Below are positions 41,038-51,287 of a DNA stretch of 64,000 nucleotides, piece by piece; position 1 is the first letter of the stretch; each line of letters begins with the position of its first letter. The stretch covers positions 930,001-994,000 of the forward strand of contig CAVTGY010000002.1 of NCBI GenBank assembly GCA_963734395.1, read 5' to 3'. Position numbers and translations under genes: made by a program. The notes under the pieces were generated by a model. The model ran no database searches and had not been told where the DNA came from. It saw only the letters and a list, made by a program, of their open reading frames with translations. This stretch comes from Bog-756 sp963734395. Lineage in GTDB: Bacteria > Actinomycetota > Acidimicrobiia > Acidimicrobiales > RAAP-2.

Positions 41038-42281
41038 TCGACGGGTTGGCCTTCGCCTCCTCTGACGCGGTGATCGGGCTGGCCATTGCCATACCCGGTC
41101 GTGGTGGTGGCCGGCGGGGTGGCGGTGGGGATGCGCCTTCGTAACCGAAGGGGCCGGAGGCGGACGGCCCCGCCCTGCCGTCGCCCACCCAGCCGGCCCG
41201 GGCCGCCACCGCTACCGGACCCCCGAGGCGGCCGAGCGTGAGCCGGCCTCGCCTGCCGTCCTCACCCCCAGCCCGGCAACCGCCGGATCGGAGCTGACGT
41301 TGGCGGAAGCGGCCGAGCCCGAGCCACCGGCCGAGCCCGCTTCCTATCGCGGCCGTCTGGGCAAGGCCCGGGGCCTGTTGTCGGGCTATGTGACCGCCAT
41401 CCGCTCCCGGTCCAAGGTCGACGCCACCACCTGGAGCGAACTCGAAGAGGCGCTGATCCGAGCCGATGTCGGCGTCGGAGCCACCGATGCCCTTCTCGAT
41501 GATCTGAGGACCAGGGTCAAAGCGGGCGAGATCGACCGGTCCCGACGCGCTGGTGGATGCCCTCAAGCTCGATCTGGTGTCGATGCTGTCGACCGCAGAC
41601 GCCGACGCTTGCCCTGCCCGGCTCCGAGAGGCGCACCCGCGGCGACGACCCGAGGCGACCAGAAGGCGACGAACAGGTGGATGTCTGGCTCTTCGTGGGC
41701 GTCAACGGCGTGGGCAAGACCACCACGGTGGGCAAGGTGGCCAGCCAGGATGTCGGCTTCCGGCACCAAGGTGCTCCTGGCCGCAGGCGACACCTTTCGG
41801 GCCGCCGCCGGCGAGCAGCTGTCGATGTGGGCCACCCGAGCCGGCGCCGACATGGTGCGCGGATCCGAAGGGCGGCGATCCGAGCTCAGTGGTCTTCGAC
41901 GCCGTGCAGCGCGCCGCGTCCCGCGGACATGCGGTGGTGCTCGCCGACACGGCCGGGCGTCTGCACAACAAGGTCAATCTGATCGAGGAATTGAAGAAGA
42001 TGAGGCGGGTCGCCGATCGTCCGCCGGGACGGGTGGTGGAGGTCTTGCTGGTTCTGGACGCCACGACCGGTCAGAACGGTCTCATCCAGGCCAAGGTGTT
42101 CCTCGAGGCAGTGGACGTCTCGGGGGTGGTGTTGACCAAGCTGGACGGCACGGCCAAGGGGGGAATCGTGGTGGCCATCCAGCGTGAGTTCGGCCTCCCG
42201 GTCAAGCTGGTCGGGCTGGGAGAGGGCGTCGACGACCTGATCGACTTCGACGCCGAGGCATTCGTCGAGGCGCTGTTCTGA
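41034..42281 (+). CDS. ftsY: signal recognition particle receptor FtsY, frameshifted
   Basis: SRP GTPase receptor, about 415 residues. GTG 41034 opens a hydrophobic segment (AVIGLAIAIP then VVVVAGGVAVGM), a membrane anchor, followed by a Pro/Ala/Glu-rich linker and the NG domain: SYRGRLGKARGLLSGY, FVGVNGVGKTTTVGK (G1), LLAAGDTFRAAAGEQL, VVLADTAGRLHNKVNL (G3), VLLVLDATTGQNGLIQ, VLTKLDGTAKGG (G4), GLGEGVDDLIDFDA. About five slips (e.g. extra T 41534, extra G 41604). Translationally coupled to the upstream frame by GTGA. Confidence 0.93.
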
Positions 42282-42412
42282 GCCCAGGTCGGTTCGGCAG
42301 GTCGAAGCGTCGTCTCCCTGGGTCGCCGAGGGTGGCCATCGATCGCAAAGTAGGGTGCCCGGAGGCGGTGGCCGACCTGGGTTGTCGCGGACGTTGGCGG
42401 ATCGCCTTCCAC

Positions 42413-42418
42413 TAGCCT
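42413..42418 (+). promoter_or_regulatory. -10 element TAGCCT of ffh
   Basis: TAGCCT ends 9 nt before the ffh ATG. The 131-nt gap after ftsY holds nothing else recognisable. Confidence 0.5.
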
Positions 42419-42427
42419 GAGGAACCC

Positions 42428-43855
42428 ATGTTCGAGAGCCTGACCGACAGATTCGAGGGAATCGTCACCAGGCTGCGCGGTCGAGGTCGCCTGACCGATG
42501 CCGACATCGAGGAGGTCCTCGGCGAGATCCGCAGCCGTGCTCCTCGACGCCGACGTGGAGATCGGTGTGGTGCGCGGTTTCACCGATGCGGTTCGCACCC
42601 GCTGTGTCGGCCTGGAGCTGGTCCAGAACCTGAGCCCGGGCCAGCAGGTGATCAAGATCGTCAACGAGGAGCTGGTCGGGATCCTCGGAGGCGAGACGCT
42701 CAAGATCACCTATGCCGGCCGGCCGCCGACCGTCGTCCTGCTGGCCGGGTTGCAAGGTTCGGGGAAGACGACGACGTCGGCCAAGTTGGCCCGCTGGTTC
42801 AAGCAGCAGGGACGCAATCCACTGCTGGTGGGTGCCGACCTGCAGCGGCCGGCCGCCGTCGAGCAGCTCCGGGTGCTCGGCGAACAGGCGGGGATCACCG
42901 TGTTCAGCGAACCGAGTGATCCGGTGGCGGTGGCCAGGGCGGGCCTGGACGAGGCGAGGCGCCTGGGCAGAGACGTGGTCATCGTGGATACCGCGGGTCG
43001 ACTGTCCATTGACAGGAGTTGATGGATGAGATCCGGCACATCGCCGAGACCGTGGACCCGCACTACACATTTCTGGTCATCGACGCCATGACCGGGCAGG
43101 ACGCGGTGTCGACGGCGGCCGCCTTCCATCAGACACTTTCACTCGACGGCGTCGTCCTGACCAAACTGGACGGTGACGCCCGTGGAGGGGCGGCCCTGTC
43201 GGTCAAGCAGGTGGTGGGCAGGCCCATCGCGTTCGCCTCCACCGGTGAGAAGCTCGATGACTTCGATCTGTTCCACCCGGACCGGATGGCCGACCGCATC
43301 CTGGGGATGGGCGACGTGCTCAGCCTCATCGAACAGGCCGATCGAACCCTGGACAAGGAGGTCACCACCAAGGGCGCGGCCGCCATCATCGAAGGGCGGT
43401 TCACGCTCGAGGACTTTCTCGAGCAGCTCCAGCAGGTGAAGAAGATGGGATCGGTGTCGGGGATGCTGTCCCTGCTTCCCGGTGTGCCCAAGGACCTGAA
43501 GCAGGCTTCGTCGTCCATTGACGACCGCCAGATCGGCCAGATCGAGGCGATCATCCGCTCGATGACGCCGTCGGAGCGGTCCCAGCCGGCCATCATCGAC
43601 GGCGCCCGGCGGGTTCGGATCGCCAGAGGCAGCGGTACCGCCACCTCCGATGTCAACGCCCTGCTCAAGCAGTTCAGGGAGATGCAGAAGATGATGAAGG
43701 GATTGGGCAAGGACGGCATGTCCGGAGCCGTGGGCGGTCTCGGTGGCATGTTCGGGCGTGGATCGAAGCTGACCCTCCAAGGCGATGGCAGAGATGGCGG
43801 AGATGAGCGAGGTGGGCGCCCCCGGCGGGGACGCGACCGGCGCTGGCCGGGATGA
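42428..43855 (+). CDS. ffh: signal recognition particle protein Ffh, frameshifted
   Basis: SRP54 GTPase. MFESLTDRFEGIVTRLRGRG (N domain), LLAGLQGSGKTTTSAKLA (G1), LVGADLQRPAAVEQL, VVIVDTAGRLSID (G3), FLVIDAMTGQDAV, VLTKLDGDARGGAAL (G4), STGEKLDDFDLFHPDRMA. The M domain has FTLEDFLEQLQQVKKMG, SMTPSERSQPAII and FREMQKMMKGLGKDG. Slips near 42537 (extra C) and 43014 (one base lost). After 43780 the tail is uncertain: the frame with SKSKGRGKKKGKGRR to about 43985 looks like a basic Ffh tail, so the true end may be later than 43855. Confidence 0.94.
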
Positions 43856-44140
43856 GCGGGGACGCCGGGCCCCTCGATGGGGGCCCGACCCTGGTCCGGA
43901 CCGGGCAGTGGGTGCCGGTTCCCGAGGTTCGTCGAAGTCGAAGGGCAGGGGCAAGAAGAAGGGGAAAGGGCGGCGGCAGGGTGACCCCGAAGGCCCGATG
44001 AGCGGGGCCGACGGCCCAGATCGGCGCCGAATTGGGCGCCACACGTCGGATCCGTGTCCACCGGCCGGCCCGATTGCACGTCCGCCCCGGCTTTGGTGCG
44101 AGACTGGTAGGCGCTATCGACAAATGCAGAGGAGTACGAC

Positions 44141-44428
44141 GTGGCCGTAAAGCTCCGCCTGGTGCGGATCGGAAAGAAGAAGCAGCCGACCTACCGGCTG
44201 GTGGCAGCGGACAGCCGCTCGCCGCGCAATGGGCGGTTCATCGAGATCGTGGGCACCTACGCCCCCCGGGGCAAGTCATTGGCAGAACCCGACGCCGTGG
44301 TGGAGATCGACAACGCCAAGGCGGTCAAGTGGCTGGCTCAGGGAGCAACGCCGACCGAGCGGGTCGAGAAGCTGTTGAAGCAGTCCGGCGCCCTTGACGA
44401 GTTTGCGACGGCCAAGGCGGCCAAGTGA
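44141..44428 (+). CDS. rpsP: 30S ribosomal protein S16
   Basis: 95 residues, VAVKLRLVRIGKKKQPTYRL at the start and VGTYAPRGK and VKWLAQGATPTERVEKLLKQ after it. GTG 44141 has AGAGGAG upstream (44127-44133). The stop overlaps khpA as GTGA. First gene of the rpsP-khpA-rimM-trmD-rplS operon. Confidence 0.97.
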   Translation: MAVKLRLVRIGKKKQPTYRLVAADSRSPRNGRFIEIVGTYAPRGKSLAEPDAVVEIDNAKAVKWLAQGATPTERVEKLLKQSGALDEFATAKAAK

Positions 44429-44763
44429 CCGACGACCTCGCACTCGACTCACCCGACGACGTCAACACCCTCGACGACGTCGACAGCCGCGAGGACGACG
44501 ATGCGGGCAACCGGGTGTCGGGTGGGACTCCTCTGGCGGTGGTGACCTATCTGGTCAACTCGATCACCTCCGATCCGGGCGCGGTCGTCATCAATACCGA
44601 GGATCGAGGCGATTCGGTGCGTTTTCGAATTCACGTGGCTCCCGATGACATGGGCCGGGTCATCGGCCGTCGCGGAAGAGTGGCACAGGCCATTCGCACC
44701 GTGGTCGCCGCCGCCGGGGCTCGCGATGGGGTCCAGACCAGCGTCGACATCGTCGACGACTGA
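44425..44763 (+). CDS. khpA: KH-domain RNA-binding protein KhpA
   Basis: 112 residues. An acidic N-terminal extension (about 30 residues, many Asp) precedes the KH core: VTYLVNSITSDPGAV, FRIHVAPDDMGRVIGRRGRV with the GxxG loop (GRRG), AIRTVVAAAG. KhpA/KhpB bind RNA and affect cell-division and envelope gene expression. Usual KhpA is about 80 residues, so the acidic extension is notable. GTG 44425 overlaps rpsP. Confidence 0.92.
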   Translation: MTDDLALDSPDDVNTLDDVDSREDDDAGNRVSGGTPLAVVTYLVNSITSDPGAVVINTEDRGDSVRFRIHVAPDDMGRVIGRRGRVAQAIRTVVAAAGARDGVQTSVDIVDD

Positions 44764-44772
44764 ATTCGGCGT

Positions 44773-45321
44773 GTGGTGCACGGTCTCGCCCCCGACGACG
44801 GCGGAACCGGCGGGCCGGGTGAAGGCGGGGATGTCTGCAAACCGGTTGGGCCGATGCTGGAGATCGGTCGTCTGGTCAAGCCCCACGGTCTCCGTGGCGA
44901 CATGATCGTCTCGCTTGTCACCAATCGGGACGAGCGGTTGGCCCCCGGTTCGGTCCTCAACACCGATGCAGGTCAGGACCTCACGGTGCTTCGGTCCTCG
45001 CCTCACCAGGGTCGGTTCATCGTCACCTTCGCTGAGCTGTCGGGAATCGACGATGCCGAGAGATTTCGAGGTGTCCGGTTGCTCGCTGCGCCACTGGTCG
45101 ATCCCGACGCGCTGTGGATACACGATCTCATCGGATCCCGGGTCGAGGACAGCCGAGGGCGGGTGCTCGGAACGGTGGTGGGTGTCGAAGCAAACCCGGC
45201 CAGCGATCTTCTGGTTCTCGACGGGGGTGCGCTGATCCCACTTCGCTTCGTCGTCGCAAGTCGACCCGGTGAGAGTGTCACCGTGGAGGTCCCCGACGGC
45301 CTGCTCGACCTGACCTCGTAG
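44773..45321 (+). CDS. rimM: 16S rRNA processing protein RimM
   Basis: 30S assembly factor that binds S19. LEIGRLVKPHGLRGDMIVSL (split: LEIGRLVKPHGLRG) is the usual N-terminus; FRGVRLLAAPL, LWIHDLIGSRVEDSRG and the PRC-barrel ending LLVLDGGALIPLRFVV follow. Two starts are possible: GTG 44773 (182 residues) or ATG 44854 (155 residues, the usual family start); neither has a clear ribosome-binding site. No slip. Confidence 0.93.
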   Translation: MVHGLAPDDGGTGGPGEGGDVCKPVGPMLEIGRLVKPHGLRGDMIVSLVTNRDERLAPGSVLNTDAGQDLTVLRSSPHQGRFIVTFAELSGIDDAERFRGVRLLAAPLVDPDALWIHDLIGSRVEDSRGRVLGTVVGVEANPASDLLVLDGGALIPLRFVVASRPGESVTVEVPDGLLDLTS

Positions 45322-45364
45322 CGCTCGGCTGCCTTCCCGCGTGCCGTCTCCCGTGCCACCGCTG

Positions 45365-46145
45365 GTGCATTCGCTGCGGATCGACGTCTTCACGCTCTTC
45401 CCCGAGGTGATCGAGAACTACGCCGACGCCTCGATCCTCGGTCGGGCACGGATAAGGGGTCACCTCGACCTTCGGTCACACGACGTCCGGGCCGCCGCCC
45501 GGGATCCGCACCGGACGGTGGACGATGCACCGTTCGGGGGTGGAGCGGGAATGGTGTTGGGACCCGAGCCGGTGTTCGGCGCGGTGGAAGCGGTGGCCGG
45601 GTCCCCCGACGGCCTGCCGCGGCCGCTGGTGCTGATGTCGCCCTCGGGCCGTCGGTTCGACCAGCAGGTGGCCAAGGAGTACGCGGCGATGGAGGTCCGG
45701 CTTCTCCCTGCTCTGTGGACGATACGAGGGTGTGGATCAACGGGTGTCCGATCATCTGGTCGACGAGGAGCTGTCAGTCGGGGATTTCGTACTGGCCGGC
45801 GGCGAACTGGCTGCGCTGGTGGTGGTCGAGACGGTGGTGCGCCTGCTTCCCGGGGTACTCGGGAACGACCAGTCCGCCCAGGACGAGAGCTTTTCGACCG
45901 GCCTGCTCGAGTATCCCCACTACACCCGACCGGCCGAGTTCCGGGGCTGGAGCGTCCCCGACACCCTGGTCTCGGGAGACCATGCCCGGGTGGATCGGTG
46001 GCGGCGTGCGGAGGCCATCGTTCGCACCATGCGGCGCCGTCCTGACCTGATTGCCGACCGGGGCGGCCTGACCCCCGAGGAGGTCCGACTGGTAGAGGAG
46101 CACGGCGAGGTGCACCTGTTGCGTGAACACGGCTACAATCGGTGA
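45365..46145 (+). CDS. trmD: tRNA (guanine37-N1)-methyltransferase, frameshifted
   Basis: SPOUT methyltransferase for m1G37. SLRIDVFTLFPEVIENY, ILGRARIRGHLDLRSHDVR, DDAPFGGGAGMVLGPEP and, after one extra C near 45706, CGRYEGVDQRV, LSVGDFVLAGGELAALVV, LEYPHYTRPAEFRGW. GTG 45365 fits the family; GTG 45341 is also in frame. Ends with LLREHGYNR, 100 bp before rplS. Confidence 0.95.
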
Positions 46146-46247
46146 GCCTCGAAGGCGCCGGCCGGCCCGGTGTTCCCACCGTCACCCCGACCGGGTCGAC
46201 GGAATCCGACGAGGAGTGTTCGAACCAACTGTGGAAAGACGCGCCCC

Positions 46248-46602
46248 ATGAACCCCACCGACATCATCGACCAGGACAGCTTGCGAGCAGGACATTCCCG
46301 AGTTCCGGCCCGGGGATACGGTCAAGGTCCACGTACGAGTGGTGGAGGGTACCCGCGAGCGGGTGCAGGTCTTCCAGGGCGCGGTGGTCAGACGCCAGGG
46401 CACCGGGGTCCGCGAGACGTTCACCGTCCGCAAGGTGAGCTTCGGAGTGGGGGTGGAACGTACGTTTCCGGTTCACTCGCCGGTCATCGCCATGACCGAG
46501 GTGGTCTCGTTGGGGGATGTACGGCGAGCCAAGCTCTACTACTTGCGCGACCGCCACGGAAAGGCGGCCAAGATCAAGGAGCGGCGGTCTGCCCGCCCCT
46601 GA
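46248..46602 (+). CDS. rplS: 50S ribosomal protein L19, frameshifted
   Basis: About 117 residues. MNPTDIIDQDSLR, then after one extra A at 46286 QDIPEFRPGDTVKVHVRVVE, VQVFQGAVVRRQGTGVRETF, FPVHSPVIAMTEVVSLGDVRR and RDRHGKAAKIKERR. ATG 46248. Removing the extra base gives exactly the family junction (SLRQDIPEF). Confidence 0.95.
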
Positions 46603-46653
46603 CCCGGTCGGTCCGCTGCCGGCTGCGGTCGTGGCCGGGCGGCGCTCTCCACC

Positions 46654-46947
46654 ATGAGTGAAGAGGATCTCGAGCGATACGAGTCGGAGATCGAGCTGGC
46701 TCTGGTCCAGGAGTATCGGGCGGTTCTTCCCCTGTTCGCCTACGTGGTGGAGACCGAACGACGGTTCTATCTGGCCAACAGCGTCGATCTGACCGTGCGA
46801 TCCGACACCTCGCCGGCGTGCGTCGAGGTCAGACTCAACGACGCGTGGGTGTGGGACATGTACCGGCCCGCCCGCTTCGTGCCCTCGGTGCGCATCCTCA
46901 CCTTCCGTGACGTGAACATCGAACGGCTCCCCGAGAAGGATCTGTGA
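46654..46947 (+). CDS. DUF2469 protein
   Basis: 97-residue acidic protein found only in actinobacteria at this place. MSEEDLERYESEIELALVQE and VVETERRFYLANSVDL, VWDMYRPARFVPSVRI are characteristic. Its function is unknown. It usually follows lepB and rnhB, both absent here. The stop overlaps yraN (GTGA). Confidence 0.9.
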   Translation: MSEEDLERYESEIELALVQEYRAVLPLFAYVVETERRFYLANSVDLTVRSDTSPACVEVRLNDAWVWDMYRPARFVPSVRILTFRDVNIERLPEKDL

Positions 46948-47330
46948 GCGGAGGCAATCCGCGTCCGCGCTGGTCGGGACAATCGTCGGGCACTGGGCGC
47001 CGAGGGCGAGGCGTTGGCCGCCCAGTGGTACCTGGACAACGGATACGAGATCCTCGATCGCAATTGGCGGCGCCGAGAGGGTGAACTGGATCTCATCGTG
47101 CGTCATGGCAAGACCGTCGTCTTTTGCGAGGTCAAGACCAGATCGAGCGGACCGATTCGGATCGGGTGTCGAATCGGTCCTCGAAGCCAAGCAGCGCCGG
47201 ATCAGACGGCTGGCCGCACGGTGGCTGTCCGAACTGACCCCGGCGTCGGGAAGAGCCCGGGTCGATGTCCGATTCGACGTTGTGGCCATCACCGCGAGGC
47301 CAGGTCGAGGTCATCCAAGACGCCTTCTGA
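46944..47330 (+). CDS. yraN: YraN/UPF0102 endonuclease-like protein, frameshifted
   Basis: Restriction-endonuclease-like fold protein of about 127 residues. GTG 46944 opens a polar stretch; after a slip near 47005 AAQWYLDNGYEILDRNWRRR and GELDLIVRHGKTVVFCEVKTR carry the conserved ExDL...EVKxR core. After one extra G near 47148 DRFGSGVESVLEAKQRRIRR follows, and the end is QVEVIQDAF. The family is linked to DNA processing beside comM and dprA. Confidence 0.88.
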
Positions 47331-47401
47331 CTGCCAAGTCCTCACTCCCGCAGCCTCGGACTGGACCGTGCGACACAACCGCCATTCGGGCGGTGAGCTC
47401 G

Positions 47402-47407
47402 TAGGCT
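47402..47407 (+). promoter_or_regulatory. -10 element TAGGCT of the crotonase gene
   Basis: TAGGCT ends 7 nt before ATG 47415; leaderless arrangement. Confidence 0.55.
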
Positions 47408-47414
47408 GCAGCAG

Positions 47415-48212
47415 ATGCCCAGTTCACTCGAGACCTTGATCGTGGAGCGCGTGCGACGGTGTGGTCACCGTCACCATGAACCGCCCAGCCCGGAAGAACG
47501 CCGCCAACGGCACCATGTGGAACGAACTGCTGGCCACCTTCGACGACGTCGCCACCGATCGCAACGATCGTGTGATGATCCTCACCGGCGCAGGTGACGC
47601 CTTCTGCTCAGGTGCGGATCTGGGCGATGCCGCCAACGTCGCCGGCCGGCCGGGGGATCCGTACCTGCTCCAGATGCGTGCTCTCGGGGATGTTGCCCTC
47701 CGCCTCCACCGATTCCCAAAGCCGACCATCGCCAAGGTGGGTGGAATCGCCGCCGGTGCCGGAATGAGCATGGCACTGGGCTGCGATCTGGTGATTGCGT
47801 CCGAAACGGCTCGGTTCTCGCAGATCTTCTCCAAGCGGGGACTGTCCATCGATTTCGGCGCCTCGTGGCTGCTCCCTCGATTGATCGGGCTCCATCGGGC
47901 CAAAGAGCTCGCCTTCTTCGCCGACATCATCGACGCCCGAACAGGCGGAACGAGATCGGGTTGGTCAACCGGGTGGTACCGGCCGACCAGCTGGATGGAT
48001 TGGTGGGGGAGTGGGCGGAGCGACTGGCCGCGGGACCCCCGTTGGCCCTGTCGATGACCAAGACCATGCTGAACAACTCGTTCAACATCTCGATGGAGCA
48101 GGCTCTCGAGGAAGAAGCACGGTCGCAGGCGGTCAATTTCGGCACCGCCGACACCATGGAGGCGATCGTCGCATTCAAGGAGAAGCGCGAGCCTCGGTTC
48201 ACGGGGCGATGA
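47415..48212 (+). CDS. enoyl-CoA hydratase/isomerase (crotonase) family, frameshifted
   Basis: Crotonase-fold enzyme, about 265 residues. VVTVTMNRPARKNAANGTMW, FCSGADLGDA and KVGGIAAGAGMSMALGCDLVIAS make the oxyanion hole. RGLSIDFGASWLLPRLIG has Asp where hydratases have Glu, as in PaaG-like isomerases, so isomerase activity is more likely than hydration (inference). Slips near 47452 and 47940. It interrupts the usual yraN-comM neighbourhood and has its own promoter. Confidence 0.88.
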
Positions 48213-48311
48213 ACACCCAGCGCACGACAGACCCTGTCCCATGCGAGGAAAGATAAATGTTCCTGGTAGGGACTCAGGATACTTCCAAGAACCAACCCCA
48301 ACTGTCCGAAC

Positions 48312-48317
48312 TAGCCT
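48312..48317 (+). promoter_or_regulatory. -10 element TAGCCT of the acyltransferase gene
   Basis: TAGCCT ends 6 nt before ATG 48324. The preceding 100 bp are AT-richer than the neighbourhood. Confidence 0.55.
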
Positions 48318-48323
48318 TTCGAC

Positions 48324-49490
48324 ATGGGTGGGAACTCGCTTGGACTTGCGCTTGATCCAAAGCACAACAGTCTGAACTTCATCCGGCTGGTTCTAGCCGG
48401 TGGCGTCGTCTATTCCCACGCAAGTGAAGTCGGGTGGCTCGGTTGGCGGAATGTGGTCATCAACGGGACCAGCCTTGGAACCATTTGTGTCTACGGATTC
48501 TTCGGCATCAGTGGTTACCTTATCGCCGGTAGTGCGACAAGGAATGGGTTTGGTCGCTATCTGTGGCAGCGTTTTCTCCGGATATTCCCGGGATTCTGGG
48601 TGTGCTTGCTGCTCATGGCGTTCGTGTTCGGCGTTATCGCCTGGGTCCAACAACCTGCGCCGCACTGCAGCGTGGAGTGCTATCTCGGACTTCATTCCGG
48701 CCCTGTGTCCTACGTGTACTCGAACTTTCTGTTGAAGATCAATCAGGCAGATGTGTCTCGCCAAGCATCTGGAGTTCCCTTGAGCAACGGTTCCCTCTGG
48801 ACCCTGTTCTACGAGTTCCTGTGCTACCTATTTCTGGCAGGGCTCGCTCTGGCTGGTTTGCTCAAACGCCGGGGTTGGATAGCAGTGATCAGCCTCGGCC
48901 TATTCGGCGTGTTGTCCGTGTTGACCCTGATTCCCAGGTTCAGTCGGCTGTTCAGTATCGGACACAACGGTGTGCCGATGGAGTTCCTCATCCTGTCGGT
49001 AATCTTCATGGTCGGGAGCCTCATCTACCTCTACCGCGATCTGATTCCAGATTCTGGCCTTGTCGCCGCTTTCTGTGCAGGAGCGTTCCTGGCATCGCTG
49101 TACCTCCCGACCGATGGTCGTGAGGTGGCCATCCAGTTCACAGCGTCAACCCTCGGAGCGTTTCTCATTGCGTATCCGATGCTCTGGCTCGGAGCGCATC
49201 TTCCCTTCGATCGAATCGGGGCGCGCAATGACTACAGCTATGGCATGTACATCTATGCGTATCCGATCACTGTGCTTCTGGTGATCTTCAACGCAGAGCG
49301 ACTCGGATACGTGCCTTTTATCGTCTTGGCCTTCGTAGGTACTGTTCCTTTTGCTGTAGCAAGCTGGTGGCTCATCGAGAAGCGGTCACTGCGCCTCAAG
49401 AAGGTCCCCTGGCCTCCGCTAGGTCATCGACAAAGATCGCCAACAGAGGCCACGGATTTGCTGGGGAGCCAACCTGCCGCACCCGACTAG
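48324..49490 (+). CDS. acyltransferase 3 family membrane protein (OafA/YrhL-like)
   Basis: 388 residues, uninterrupted, with about ten hydrophobic segments. SLNFIRLVLAGGVVYSHASE carries the conserved R..A...V..SH of the family; VYGFFGISGYLIAGS, RFLRIFPGFWVCLL and SLWTLFYEFLCYLFLAG are also diagnostic. YSYGMYIYAYPI is near the end. Family members acetylate or otherwise acylate surface polysaccharides, lipids or peptidoglycan. Codon third positions and overall composition are clearly less GC-rich than neighbours, suggesting transfer. The target is unknown. Confidence 0.9.
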   Translation: MGGNSLGLALDPKHNSLNFIRLVLAGGVVYSHASEVGWLGWRNVVINGTSLGTICVYGFFGISGYLIAGSATRNGFGRYLWQRFLRIFPGFWVCLLLMAFVFGVIAWVQQPAPHCSVECYLGLHSGPVSYVYSNFLLKINQADVSRQASGVPLSNGSLWTLFYEFLCYLFLAGLALAGLLKRRGWIAVISLGLFGVLSVLTLIPRFSRLFSIGHNGVPMEFLILSVIFMVGSLIYLYRDLIPDSGLVAAFCAGAFLASLYLPTDGREVAIQFTASTLGAFLIAYPMLWLGAHLPFDRIGARNDYSYGMYIYAYPITVLLVIFNAERLGYVPFIVLAFVGTVPFAVASWWLIEKRSLRLKKVPWPPLGHRQRSPTEATDLLGSQPAAPD

Positions 49491-49698
49491 TTTTGGTTGG
49501 CACATCTCATTCCCGAAGTTGGCGTGAGTTCCACCGATGCCTGACAGGTCGAGAGCGTGACACCCGGGTCGTAGAGTGCCGACGGTGCTTCGAGAGGCCG
49601 TAGCCACCAGATACGAAGGGCCCTCCATCAGCGAGAATTCGGTGCTCAGGTGAACCCCTGCGGGTCCGCCGGACCGAACTGCGCCGATCGGAGGAATC

Positions 49699-51287
49699 AT
49701 GATCGCCGCCATTCCCTCTGCCGTCCTCATCGGGGTCGACGGACATCAGGTGTCCGTCGAGGTCCACGTGTCCAACGGCCTACCCGGATTCACCGTGGTC
49801 GGCCTCCCGGATGCCGCGGTTCGGGAGTCCCGTGACCGTGTCCGCGCCGCACTGCTTTCCAGCGGGCTCTCGTGGCCGTTGCGCCGGGTCACCGTAAATC
49901 TGGCTCCATCGGGGGTCAGGAAAGGCGGGGCAGGTCTGGATCTCCCCATCGCCATCGGTGTCCTGGTGGCCTCGGGCGTTCTCGATCCCGGGACGGTGAG
50001 CGGAATGGCGTTTGTCGGCGAGCTCGGCCTCGACGGCTCCCTGCGGGGTGTGCCCGGCACCGTGGTGCTGGCTGAGGCACTGCATGACCACCAGATGGTG
50101 GTGGCCACCGAGAGTGCTGGTGAGGCCGGCTTGGCCGGCCACAGCGTGGTGCGCGCCGCACCCGCACTGGGCGTGTTGGTCGACCGGCTCTCGGGTCGGC
50201 GGCCGTGGGGCGAGGTCGAACTCGGACCGTCGACCGCCAACGCGGTCGGCACCGCGCCAGGCGGGAGATCAGCCGCCGTCTCGGCCTGGTCAGTGTTCGA
50301 ATGCGTCGCCGGCGGCCCGGAAGCCGACCTCTCCGATGTTCGGGGCCACCGGCTGGCTCGCCGGGCCTTGGAGGTGGCCGCGGCCGGGGGCCACCACCTG
50401 CTCATGGTCGGACCTCCCGGTTCGGGGAAGTCCATGTTGGCCAATCGACTGCCCGGCATCCTTCCCTGTCTCGATCGATCCACTGCATTGGCGATCACCC
50501 GGGTCCACTCGGCGGCCGGCCTGCCGCTGCCGAGTGCAGGACTGATCGAGCATCCGCCATTCCGCGCCCCCCATCACGGGACACCACCGGTGGCGATGAT
50601 CGGCGGCGGCTCGTCCTGGATGAGACCTGGCGAGATCAGCCTGTCCCACGGAGGAGTCCTCTTTCTCGACGAGTTGGGCGAATTCCCCACTGCCGTGCTC
50701 GACGCCATGCGCCAACCGCTCGAAGACGGCCAGGTGAGGGTCAGTCGCGCCCGAGGGTGCACGGAATCTTCCCGGCTCGGTTCATTCTGGTGGCGGCGAT
50801 GAACCCGTGTCCGTGCGGCGAGGGTGGGTCACCAGGAGCATGTCGATGCAGTGTCTCGGCCCGCGAGCGCTATGCGCGGCGGTTGTCGGCGCCGCTGCTG
50901 GATCGCTTCGACATCGCCATCCGGGTGGACCGACCGCCCGTCGACGACCTGCTGGGCCGTGACCCGGTTGAGAACAGCGCCACGGTGGCGGCCAGGGTCT
51001 CCGGCGCTCGGTGCCGAGCCCTCGAGCGCGGCGTGTCGGTCAACGCACAGCTGGCCGGATCGATGCTCGATGTGGCCGTCCCGCTGACCTCGGATGCTGC
51101 CTCGATCATCGAGAAGCAGGTCCGGGCGGGATCGCTCAGTGCTCGAGGGCTGCACAGGGTTCGCCGACTGGCTAGGACGCTTGCCGATCTCGACGACGTC
51201 GGGCAAGAGGTGGGCGAGGCGCACGTCCGCGAGGCTCTGTTGCTGCGGTGCCGACGTGACTTGTTGCTCGGTGGCCAGCGCCGATGA
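49699..51287 (+). CDS. comM: ComM/YifB Mg-chelatase-like ATPase, frameshifted
   Basis: AAA+ helicase-like protein that promotes branch migration during natural transformation. About 529 residues. VEVHVSNGLPGFTVVGLPDA and LLSSGLSWPLRRVTVNLAP open the Lon-like N-domain. LLMVGPPGSGKSMLANRLPG is Walker A, HGGVLFLDELGEF Walker B, MNPCPCGEGGSPGACRCS the zinc-binding loop, and SAPLLDRFDIAIRVDRPP follows. One slip near 50760. ATG 49699. Coupled to dprA by ATGA. Confidence 0.95.
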
